Source: Candidatus Diapherotrites archaeon CG08_land_8_20_14_0_20_34_12 (GTDB taxonomy: Archaea > Iainarchaeota > Iainarchaeia > Iainarchaeales > 0-14-0-20-34-12). Taken from it: 11,927 nt of DNA. The notes under the pieces are model-generated. The model ran no database searches. It was not told the origin of the DNA and was given only the letters and a program-made list of their open reading frames with translations. Below, in pieces: positions 7,418 to 11,927 of this stretch (position 1 is the first letter of the stretch; each line of letters starts with the position of its first letter). The position numbers were made by a program, and so were the translations under genes. Location: contig PEXL01000006.1 of assembly GCA_002779065.1 (NCBI GenBank), positions 1 to 11,927 of the forward strand, in the 5' to 3' direction.

Positions 7418-7452
7418 AGTTCTGCTCCTAAAGTCTAATTTTTGCTACTAAA
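7418..7452 (+). repeat. Subterminal direct repeat module, left end of cassette
   Basis: AGTTCTGCTCCTAAA (7418-7432) recurs identically and in the same orientation at 8742-8756. After each copy comes a similar spacer (TCT, then a T-run), then GCTACT (7444-7449 and 8770-8775). GCTCCTAAA-like words at 7406, 7424 and 7444 are spaced 18 and 20 bp apart, as expected for an array of recombinase binding sites. The stop codon of the nearest cargo gene lies in the last of these words. Confidence 0.7.
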
Positions 7453-7693
7453 TTGATTTTGAAGAATTTTTAGCTAAGTAGTCAGTTATATCCCATTCTT
7501 TTTTCGCTCTGCATTTAACCGCACCTTTTGCACCAATCTCAAAAACATGATGATGATTGGGGTCCTGTTTATCTTGCGGTTTTTTATCCATATTTGCAGA
7601 ACGAATTACCCAAGAATCACTAAAATGCTTAAGTAAAAACCACGTATTTCCATCAATCGTAGTTATCGGAACAGGAATTGTTTTTTCATTCAT
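7448..7693 (-). CDS. Cassette gene C: small unrecognised protein with His triplet, 81 residues
   Basis: The third and last gene of the cassette operon. Its ATG overlaps the end of gene B by 8 bp (ATGAATGA), so the genes are probably translated together. The protein starts with beta-strand-like segments (KTIPVPITTIDGNTWFLLKH and SWVIRSA). It then has a polar loop DKQDPNHHHVFEIG with three histidines at 47-49, a strand GAVKCRAKKEW and a short helical end DITDYLAK. The His cluster with C61 could bind a metal, but this is speculation. It has no signal peptide or membrane segment. I do not recognise the family. Its TAG stop lies within the left-end repeats, so the coding region fills the element to its edge. 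Confidence 0.7.
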   Translation of the reverse strand: MNEKTIPVPITTIDGNTWFLLKHFSDSWVIRSANMDKKPQDKQDPNHHHVFEIGAKGAVKCRAKKEWDITDYLAKNSSKSI

Positions 7694-8069
7694 GAACTTC
7701 CCTTATGCCCTTTGAACTTAACTTTTTCATTATTTTTTCTATTTGTCCAGGTGGCAAATGTGTTTCTGCGACTAAATCCAGAATATTTAACTTTTGTATC
7801 CCCCTCTCTTTCTTTTCTTGAATGAATAATTCAATTTCATTTTCCGCTTCATAATTAGATAATTTTCGTACCTCTTCAAATATTTTCTTATCTTTTTGTT
7901 GCTCAAGAATTTTTATTCGATTTTTTAGCAGATTAACTTCATGAATTAAATTGACTTTTCCAAATAATTCAACAGACTTCTCTTGGTATTTAAGGGACTG
8001 GCTTAAAATATCATTCTGACATTCAAAAAAGGAGCTATGCCAATCAATTGGAAAAAGATTTTTATTCAT
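7686..8069 (-). CDS. Cassette gene B: coiled-coil protein with C-terminal winged helix, 127 residues
   Basis: The middle gene of the cassette operon, with an ATG that overlaps gene A's stop by 4 bp. Residues about 25-65 (SLKYQEKSVELFGKVNLIHE, then VNLLKNRIKILEQQ) look like a coiled coil. Residues about 91-125 look like a winged helix-turn-helix: LNILDLVAETHLPPGQIEKI has a helix, a Pro-Pro-Gly turn and a recognition helix followed by KKLSSKGIREV. It may be a DNA-binding regulator or a structural subunit that joins gene A to DNA. The wHTH could act on the element's own promoter or end repeats, which is inference. No wHTH subfamily is assigned. Confidence 0.72.
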   Translation of the reverse strand: MNKNLFPIDWHSSFFECQNDILSQSLKYQEKSVELFGKVNLIHEVNLLKNRIKILEQQKDKKIFEEVRKLSNYEAENEIELFIQEKKERGIQKLNILDLVAETHLPPGQIEKIMKKLSSKGIREVHE

Positions 8070-8674
8070 TTGTTCAACTCCTCAACATTTTTTATAATAA
8101 AATTAATAGTTTTTAATACATCAAAATCTATGTTTTCGTCTTCTTTTTCAAAAAGTTTACAATAGGATATTTTAGTATCTACTGCGTTGGGACTAATACA
8201 TACTTCAATTGGCAGTTTATTTTCCAAGATGGTTATAAAAAGCCCACTTTTTTCAGGTTCTATTTTTAATCTTAATTCTTTCAATCTTTTTTCTATTGAA
8301 AATTTATCAAGAATCTTTTTAAAGTCTCCTTTAAACAACAGCACCAAATGGGGTTGTAATTGTATTCTTTTATTTACATCTTTAAAAAGTGGTTCAAATA
8401 TTTTTTGAAGAAGTTCAATATCTGAGTTAGTTATTTCTTGTGCCCCAATAGTTCTAACAAATCCCCCCGTGAGGGACACCAATGCAGAATATTTTTCTGT
8501 TCGATAATTAAATACGCCTCCTTTTTCCTTCACTTCAGAATTTTTCATCGTGGCTTCAATTGTTCGTTTGAATTTTTCGAAAAATTGGCTGAATAAGTTT
8601 TTGATTTCATCATCCGAAAGATTTTCCTCCCTCGGAACTATCCCTAAGCCAAAGTAGAATCTTTCTATTTGCAT
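8066..8674 (-). CDS. Cassette gene A: unrecognised alpha/beta protein, 202 residues
   Basis: The first gene of the cassette operon. The sequence alternates strands and helices: MQIERFYFGLGIV strand, LSDDEIKNLFSQFFEKFKRT helix (20-38), YSALVSLTGGFVRTIGAQEI strands (62-81), LQPHLVLLFKG strand (106-116), then GLFITILENKLPIEVCIS strands and a final helix LKTINFIIKNVEEL. There is no DDE, HUH, Cas1-like or P-loop signature, and no membrane segment, so it is probably cytoplasmic. Start choice: ATG 8674 has a TTTAAATT box centred about 27 bp upstream (leaderless). GTG 8710 also has a TATTTAAAT box at that distance (8733-8742) and would add 12 residues. I prefer the ATG because it begins at a clean beta-strand. 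Function is unknown. Confidence 0.72.
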   Translation of the reverse strand: MQIERFYFGLGIVPREENLSDDEIKNLFSQFFEKFKRTIEATMKNSEVKEKGGVFNYRTEKYSALVSLTGGFVRTIGAQEITNSDIELLQKIFEPLFKDVNKRIQLQPHLVLLFKGDFKKILDKFSIEKRLKELRLKIEPEKSGLFITILENKLPIEVCISPNAVDTKISYCKLFEKEDENIDFDVLKTINFIIKNVEELNK

Positions 8675-8695
8675 AATAATAAACACACGCAAAAC

Positions 8696-8742
8696 GTTTA
8701 AATTACCCACACTAAAAGCGGGGGATTTCCATAATTTAAATA
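8696..8742 (-). promoter_or_regulatory. Promoter(s) of the cassette operon
   Basis: Two TATA-like boxes on the minus strand lie inside the right end of the insert. TATTTAAATT (8733-8742) predicts a start near 8710. TTTAAATT (8697-8704) predicts a start near 8674. Each matches an in-frame start codon (GTG 8710 and ATG 8674). The cassette thus brings its own promoter and does not depend on the host operon, which runs in the opposite direction. Confidence 0.5.
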
Positions 8743-8785
8743 GTTCTGCTCCTAAACTCTCGTTTTTTAGCTACTTTAGGAGCAA
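8742..8785 (+). repeat. Right end of cassette: direct repeat plus stem-loop and inverted terminal repeat
   Basis: AGTTCTGCTCCTAAA (8742-8756) is identical to 7418-7432. GCTCCTAAA (8748-8756) and TTTAGGAGC (8775-8783) form a perfect 9-bp stem with an 18-nt loop within the end. The outer arm extends to TTTAGGAGCAA (8775-8785), the inverted copy of the left terminal repeat. Confidence 0.75.
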
Positions 8786-8787
8786 AG

Positions 8788-8799
8788 CCAGAAATTGGA
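8788..8799. repeat. Target-site duplication, right copy
   Basis: An exact copy of 7389-7400 (CCAGAAATTGGA), directly after the cassette and in frame with the RelE 3' fragment. Confidence 0.88.
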
Positions 8800-8937
8800 A
8801 AACCCTTAAGTAATGTTTTCAAGAATCATCGAAGTTTGCATGTTGGAAAGTTCAGAGTAATTTATTCTTATTTAGAAAATACTAAAGAAGTTCTGATTGC
8901 AAATATCAAACACAGAAAACATGCTTATGAGTTCTGA
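8800..8937 (+). pseudogene. RelE-family toxin, 3' fragment
   Basis: This segment has no start of its own and ends at TGA 8935-8937. It encodes KPLSNVFKNHRSLHVGKFRV, then IYSYLENTKEVLIANIKHRK and HAYEF. That is the RelE core with the HVGKFRVIY strand and the HRKHAY tail bearing the basic and aromatic residues used for mRNA cleavage. Joined directly to codon 40 at 7400, it gives an 85-residue protein, the usual RelE length, with no stop or frameshift. The lack of decay suggests a recent insertion. It converges on the membrane-protein gene with an 8-bp gap. Confidence 0.9.
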
Positions 8938-8945
8938 ATATTGAA

Positions 8946-9479
8946 TTAACTAAAATATATCAAATGTATTATCCCCAAGGGAATCCAGTAGAAAATATAC
9001 AATATTAGTGCAGCTAAAAGTGTTGTCATTGCAAACACAGCAGCAAAGAAACTAATTGCTTTATGCATTTTTTTGAATTTTGCCTGCGTGATTGTTTCAA
9101 TCAAAGAGCCTAAAAGCAAAAATGGAAGGCTTAAGACAGTGAAAATTGCAGCAACAAAAATCAGCTTTACTATTTTTGTCACATAGAACCCAAGCCAGTC
9201 TTCCATTGGCGGGATTAAGTATTTGGGTATGACTCCCAAATCATGCTCTGCCATTGATTGGAATGTCGGCAAGAAGTATATTACCAGCAGAAAAATAAAA
9301 TATGAAAGGAATGTTATGATCAAGCAGGAAATTATCCAACTTAATGAGAAGCGGTCTGCAAATTTTTTCCTTATTATATTAAGAATATATAAAACAACAA
9401 ATAATGGAATTGACAGTATGAATGAGCCCTTAAGCAGGTCAAATATAGAATTTAACAAAATAATTACATCTAATGCCAT
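8946..9479 (-). CDS. Four-helix integral membrane protein, unrecognised, 177 residues
   Basis: Four strongly hydrophobic blocks are visible: about 18-36 (GSFILSIPLFVVLYILNII), 46-70 (LSWIISCLIITFLSYFIFLL), 102-124 (IVKLIFVAAIFTVLSLPFLL) and 141-174 (ISFFAAVFAMTTLLAALILY and following). The last is long enough for one or two helices. Positive residues lie in the loops after helices 1 and 3 (RKKFADRF, KFKKMHK), which puts those loops in the cytoplasm. The frame stays open to 9638, but the extension would run into the hairpin array. I chose ATG 9479 because a TATATA box lies about 27-33 bp upstream and the protein starts cleanly there. The family is unknown. It is divergent from the membrane-protein/zinc-protein operon and shares the intergenic region with it. 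Confidence 0.72.
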   Translation of the reverse strand: MALDVIILLNSIFDLLKGSFILSIPLFVVLYILNIIRKKFADRFSLSWIISCLIITFLSYFIFLLVIYFLPTFQSMAEHDLGVIPKYLIPPMEDWLGFYVTKIVKLIFVAAIFTVLSLPFLLLGSLIETITQAKFKKMHKAISFFAAVFAMTTLLAALILYIFYWIPLGIIHLIYFS

Positions 9480-9506
9480 ACTATCAATAGAATAAGGATA
9501 AAACAA

Positions 9507-9518
9507 ATATATAAATTT
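9507..9518. promoter_or_regulatory. TATA box of the membrane-protein gene, possibly bidirectional
   Basis: ATATATAAATTT lies about 28-39 bp upstream of ATG 9479 on the minus strand and predicts a nearly leaderless transcript. The core is close to symmetric, so it could also fire rightward from about 9538 and transcribe the hairpin array as a leader. The rightward use is speculative. Confidence 0.45.
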
Positions 9519-9550
9519 AAGTATACTGCAAATTATAACATAACCGCCTT

Positions 9551-9755
9551 TTCTTTTCTCTTTAGACAAGAGAAAAGAACAACATAAAATCTTACGGATT
9601 TTATGTGTCCAACAAACTTTGTTTGTTGACCCTTTCAAACCTTTGTTTGAAAAGGTCCAATAAAATTCCGAGGAATTTTATTTGGAAATGTAGGTTGCAA
9701 TTAAAATCCAAAAGGATTTTAATGCACATTAAAACCAAAAAGGTTTTAATTGTGC
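9551..9755. repeat. Array of seven consecutive hairpins (palindrome cluster)
   Basis: Seven stem-loops follow each other with spacers of 2 to about 17 bp. (1) 9551-9562/9568-9579, 12-bp stem TTCTTTTCTCTT, 5-nt loop. (2) 9582-9591/9597-9606, ACATAAAATC, 5-nt loop. (3) 9610-9617/9621-9628, CAACAAAC, 3-nt loop. (4) 9628-9640/9645-9657, 12 of 13 paired, centred on CAAAC-CTTT-GTTTG. (5) 9659-9669/9672-9682, AATAAAATTCC. (6) 9700-9709/9714-9723, ATTAAAATCC, AAAA loop. (7) 9728-9736/9742-9750, ATTAAAACC, AAAAA loop, extended by GCACA/TGTGC. Hairpins 2, 5, 6 and 7 share an AAAAT(C)C/GGATTTT-type stem, and 3 and 4 share CAAAC/GTTTG. No coding frame explains the array. It could be a structured leader of the downstream gene, a non-coding RNA, or a local palindrome amplification. 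Confidence 0.8.
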
Positions 9756-9783
9756 CAAAAGAAAAGAGAAATTTTTGAATATT

Positions 9784-10953
9784 ATGTTTTCGTTTGAATT
9801 TAATTTAATGTATTTGGGTTGTTTTATTATAATTGCATTCCCTTTTTCAATGATCGCTTTATTCATAAGCGGCTTTCAGATGAAAGGCAAAAGGGTTATT
9901 TATGGTGTAGCGCTTTCACTATTCCTTTCCATAATTATCGGAGTTATTTCAAATCTTTTAGGAATAATTGTTGAAATGTTAATAACATCAGATTTTCCTG
10001 ATCTGCCATTGCAGATCTTGGATATTGGCATAAAACGCTGGATTTCATTTGCGATTGTTGCCGGTGTTGTTTATGTTATTGTAATACTCCAAGGCATTAC
10101 CTCAAAAAAAGGAAAAGGCGTGCCAAAATGGGATGATATTTTAGGCAATAGGGAAAAAACAGAAAAAAGGCCTGAATTCAAGAAAGACGAAGTGCAATTA
10201 GAGGAGCCTTATGAAAGCGGGCCAGAGGGTGAATCTGAAGATGAGGTTTTTAACAGAAGATTGAAGCAAGCAGAGGATGAAGCCGAGAGAAAGATAAAAA
10301 AACAGGAAATAAAAAATATAATAGTGGAGAAAGCGCAGAGAGCCCCTTTAATACTTGAAAAAGGATTTATTAAAAAAGAGGAGAAGAATACTCCGCAGTC
10401 ATTATTAAAAGCAGAAGAAAAGAAATTTGATGAAAAGAAACCAGAAGAAAAAAAGCCGGATGTTTTTGTTAGAAAAGGAGAACCTCGAGGTTTTGTAAAA
10501 AAGGAACAGGTTTTTGTAGAGAAAGAAGAAAGGAAGGATTTTCCTTTTATTAAAAAGGAAGAAAATAAAGAGGAATCAAAAATGAATGTTGATGATGAAA
10601 AGCAAAGGATTCTTGAAAGAATAAAACAAAAATTAAAAGAAGCGCAATCAGGGGATCAGGCAGCAAAGAAAATAGAAACAAAGTTCCCTGAATCAAGCCC
10701 AAATGGTGAAGATGTAAAGAAAGCACTGCAAGCAGAATTAAAATCTTTAATCCAGAAGAAAGAACCTGTTAAAGAAGAATTTGGGGAAGAAGGAAGAATT
10801 GTTGAAAGTGAAGAGCAAAGAGAATCCTCTTCCCAAGAATTATTGCCTTCTTTGGAAGAGTTAGAAGTTCCAGCAAAGAAATTTAAGGCTGCGGCTATTA
10901 TTAAAAAAGAAGAACCTAAAAAGAAAGGGTTATTTGGAATGTTTAAAAAATGA
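9784..10953 (+). CDS. Membrane protein with three N-terminal helices and long Lys/Glu-rich cytoplasmic tail
   Basis: A 389-residue protein. Hydrophobic segments lie at about 8-30 (MYLGCFIIIAFPFSMIALFI), 37-65 (VIYGVALSLFLSIIIGVISN) and 85-104 (WISFAIVAGVVYVIVILQGI). They are followed directly by SKKGKG, so the remaining 285 residues should be cytoplasmic. The tail is very rich in Lys and Glu, low in hydrophobics, likely disordered or coiled-coil (for example DEAERKIKKQEIKNII), and carries degenerate repeats of FVKKE/FIKKEE. It ends in KKKGLFGMFKK, a short basic amphipathic end that could touch membrane or nucleic acid. ATG 9784 is preferred; a TTG at 9775 is in frame. The nearest TATA-like word (GTTTTAATT, 9743-9751) lies in the last hairpin. 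The function is unknown. It forms an operon with the next gene, 5 bp away. Confidence 0.78.
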   Translation: MFSFEFNLMYLGCFIIIAFPFSMIALFISGFQMKGKRVIYGVALSLFLSIIIGVISNLLGIIVEMLITSDFPDLPLQILDIGIKRWISFAIVAGVVYVIVILQGITSKKGKGVPKWDDILGNREKTEKRPEFKKDEVQLEEPYESGPEGESEDEVFNRRLKQAEDEAERKIKKQEIKNIIVEKAQRAPLILEKGFIKKEEKNTPQSLLKAEEKKFDEKKPEEKKPDVFVRKGEPRGFVKKEQVFVEKEERKDFPFIKKEENKEESKMNVDDEKQRILERIKQKLKEAQSGDQAAKKIETKFPESSPNGEDVKKALQAELKSLIQKKEPVKEEFGEEGRIVESEEQRESSSQELLPSLEELEVPAKKFKAAAIIKKEEPKKKGLFGMFKK

Positions 10954-10958
10954 TTTTT

Positions 10959-11927
10959 ATGGCTGATGAAACCCCGAGAAGATTAAGAAGATTTGATAGA
11001 AAAGGGGAAATGCCCCCTTCCTACAATAATATCCCTGAATCAGAATCAAAAAAAGGCAAATCAACAGAAGAATTATTCTCAAAAAAGCCATCTCCAGAAA
11101 AAAGTTATGATGAAGAAGAAGATGAAATGGCAGAACAATTGGCTGAAGAATCTGCTGTTGAAGAAATTCCGGTAAAATCAAAAAAGGGTTATGAAGAAGA
11201 TAAAGAAGGAATTATTGATGCTTTAGGAAAAAAATCTGAAGAAGATGTGCATGAAGAATTAGCCCAACAAGAATTGGATAAATTCAAGCAGAAATTTAAA
11301 AGAATGCCTAAGTCAGAGCAGGATTATAATGCAATAGCCGAGTCTATATTTGAACAGGTACAATTGAAGGGAGAGGGGGAAGCATTTGGGCATTTGTCCC
11401 CTGTAACCCCTGAAGAACCAAAAGAATTTGGCAAGCCAGAAGAAAAAGCAGAGGATAAATCTTCTAGTAGTGGCAGAAAGATTAGAAGGCGAGGAAGACA
11501 AGCCGAGGAAGAATATTCACAAGAACAGCAGTCATCTGTTGCTATTGCAAAAGAAGAATCCGAGGATAAGGGATCTGTATCTGATTTATTTGGAAGCAGT
11601 AAAAAAGGGAAAAAGAAATCTTCTTCTGATTTGGATGAATTGGGCGGAGATGAGGATATGGATTCAGATTTGGGCGAGGAAGATAAAGGGGATGACGATC
11701 TGGCTGATTTAGGTTCTTTGGAAGGCAAAGAAGAATCAGGAAAAGAGGAAGATCTTTCACTTGACAATATGGATGAGGATAAAGAGGATTGCCCTAATTG
11801 TGAAAAGCCAACTGATGAAGTAATCTATTGCTCGAGCTGCGGTGCTGCTTTCTGTGATTCATGTGCCAAAGCAAAAGAAAAATATCCTGATAAGGTAAAA
11901 TATACCTGCCCGCATTGCGGAGTAAAG
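10959..11927 (+). CDS. Acidic disordered protein with four-CxxC zinc module, 3' end outside window
   Basis: ATG 10959 begins 5 bp after the upstream stop. The frame runs open through 323 codons to the right edge, so the C-terminus is missing. Residues 1-275 are highly charged and of low complexity, rich in Glu, Asp, Lys and Ser. They start basic (PRRLRRFDRKG), have a helical stretch near 105-125 (ELAQQELDKFKQKFKRM), a basic patch SGRKIRRRGRQ, then DSDLGEEDKGDDDLADLGSL. Residues 278-320 carry C278-x2-C281, C291-x2-C294, C299-x2-C302 and C317-x2-C320. The central CSSCGAAFCDSC and final CPHCG resemble treble-clef/FYVE- or RING-like fingers that bind two zinc ions. It is probably an adaptor or nucleic-acid/protein binding partner of the upstream membrane protein, which is inference. 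The family is not recognised. Confidence 0.82.
   Translation, partial: MADETPRRLRRFDRKGEMPPSYNNIPESESKKGKSTEELFSKKPSPEKSYDEEEDEMAEQLAEESAVEEIPVKSKKGYEEDKEGIIDALGKKSEEDVHEELAQQELDKFKQKFKRMPKSEQDYNAIAESIFEQVQLKGEGEAFGHLSPVTPEEPKEFGKPEEKAEDKSSSSGRKIRRRGRQAEEEYSQEQQSSVAIAKEESEDKGSVSDLFGSSKKGKKKSSSDLDELGGDEDMDSDLGEEDKGDDDLADLGSLEGKEESGKEEDLSLDNMDEDKEDCPNCEKPTDEVIYCSSCGAAFCDSCAKAKEKYPDKVKYTCPHCGVK

Larger units (their letters stand above)
7281..7451 (+). pseudogene. RelE-family toxin, 5' fragment (interrupted by insertion)
   Basis: From ATG 7281, the 40 codons to 7400 encode a typical RelE N-terminus: MPYELVYSNDAAKELKKLDK followed by IAIQILKKIEELQENPEIG. The frame then enters the inserted element and ends at TAA 7449-7451 after 16 foreign codons. 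A GGAG at 7273-7276, 4 bp before the ATG and inside the antitoxin gene, is a good ribosome binding site and decides the start. RelE toxins cleave mRNA in the ribosomal A site. The basic and catalytic C-terminal half is missing from this fragment, so its product should be inactive. The remainder is at 8800-8937. Confidence 0.9.
7401..8787. mobile_element. Non-autonomous mobile cassette (1387 bp) inserted in the RelE toxin gene
   Basis: The boundaries come from the exact 12-bp duplication on both sides and from restoration of the RelE frame when the insert plus one duplication (1399 bp) is removed. TTGCTCCTAAA at 7404-7414 is exactly inverted at 8775-8785, giving 11-bp inverted repeats 2-3 bp inside the ends. 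Subterminal repeats of GCTCCTAAA occur at 7406, 7424 and 8748, plus one inverted at 8775-8783. A 15-bp direct repeat is shared by both ends. The insert holds three overlapping minus-strand genes and nothing resembling a DDE, HUH or tyrosine/serine recombinase. Movement in trans by an element elsewhere in the genome is the simplest reading. A 12-bp duplication would fit IS4-like transposases (typically about 10-13 bp), but no family can be assigned from this sequence alone. Confidence 0.85.

Noticed and set aside
7401..8787. Self-splicing intron, intein or IStron in the RelE gene
   Set aside because: The cargo genes run antisense to the RelE gene, a direct duplication flanks the insert (splicing would have to remove one copy exactly), and no intron core or splicing domain is seen.
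7401..8787. Casposon or IS200/IS605-type element
   Set aside because: No Cas1-like or HUH Y1 transposase and no TnpB is encoded. IS200/605 makes no target duplication, and casposons are much larger and encode PolB and Cas1.
9480..9638. N-terminal extension of the four-helix membrane protein
   Set aside because: The extra 53 codons run through the promoter and into the hairpin array and encode an implausible Cys/Lys-rich leader. ATG 9479 fits the TATA spacing.
9551..9755. CRISPR array
   Set aside because: The units are self-complementary hairpins with differing sequences and no constant repeat/spacer periodicity, and no cas genes are nearby.
11324..11767. A Ser-rich 147-codon frame on the minus strand
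   Set aside because: Its Ser/Pro-rich composition is the mirror of Glu/Asp/Lys codons in the acidic zinc-module protein on the + strand, which has the cysteine motif and an operon position.

Overview
The window looks archaeal. Start codons often sit about 27 bp downstream of TATA-like boxes with little or no leader, Shine-Dalgarno sites are rare, the DNA is AT-rich, and a wHTH-MNT/HEPN toxin-antitoxin pair is present. A giant Sec-signal surface protein and small Lys/Glu-rich membrane proteins suggest a DPANN-type lineage (Woesearchaeota/Pacearchaeota/Nanoarchaeota-like). That placement is inference, as no rRNA or marker gene is visible.

Layout. Bases 2-808 (+) hold the 3' end of an unrecognised basic protein. 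It converges on a HEPN/MNT toxin-antitoxin operon (892-1883, -) whose TATA box overlaps two operator-like direct repeats with a 20-bp period. Bases 1934-6889 (-) encode a 1651-residue exported protein with a signal peptide and a C-terminal membrane anchor. A divergent promoter region (6890-7063) separates it from a ribbon-helix-helix antitoxin (7064-7291, +). The giant gene is therefore flanked by two toxin-antitoxin loci.

The most notable structure is in the second locus. The RelE-type toxin gene after the antitoxin is split in two (7281-7400 and 8800-8937) by a 1387-bp insertion (7401-8787). The insertion is bounded by an exact 12-bp duplication (7389-7400 = 8788-8799), has 11-bp inverted repeats near its ends, and carries repeated GCTCCTAAA words at both ends. 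Removing the insertion and one duplication restores an uninterrupted 85-residue RelE reading frame. The insert carries three overlapping minus-strand genes, none of which looks like a transposase or integrase. It reads as a non-autonomous mobile cassette with an undescribed three-gene cargo.

Bases 8946-9479 (-) encode a four-helix membrane protein. Bases 9551-9755 contain seven consecutive hairpins with almost no spacer, sitting between divergent membrane-protein genes. Bases 9784-10953 (+) encode a protein with three membrane helices and a long Lys/Glu-rich cytoplasmic tail. After 5 bp it is followed by an acidic, disordered protein ending in a four-CxxC zinc module (10959 to the right edge, incomplete). 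These last two genes look like one operon. No CRISPR array, rRNA or tRNA was seen.
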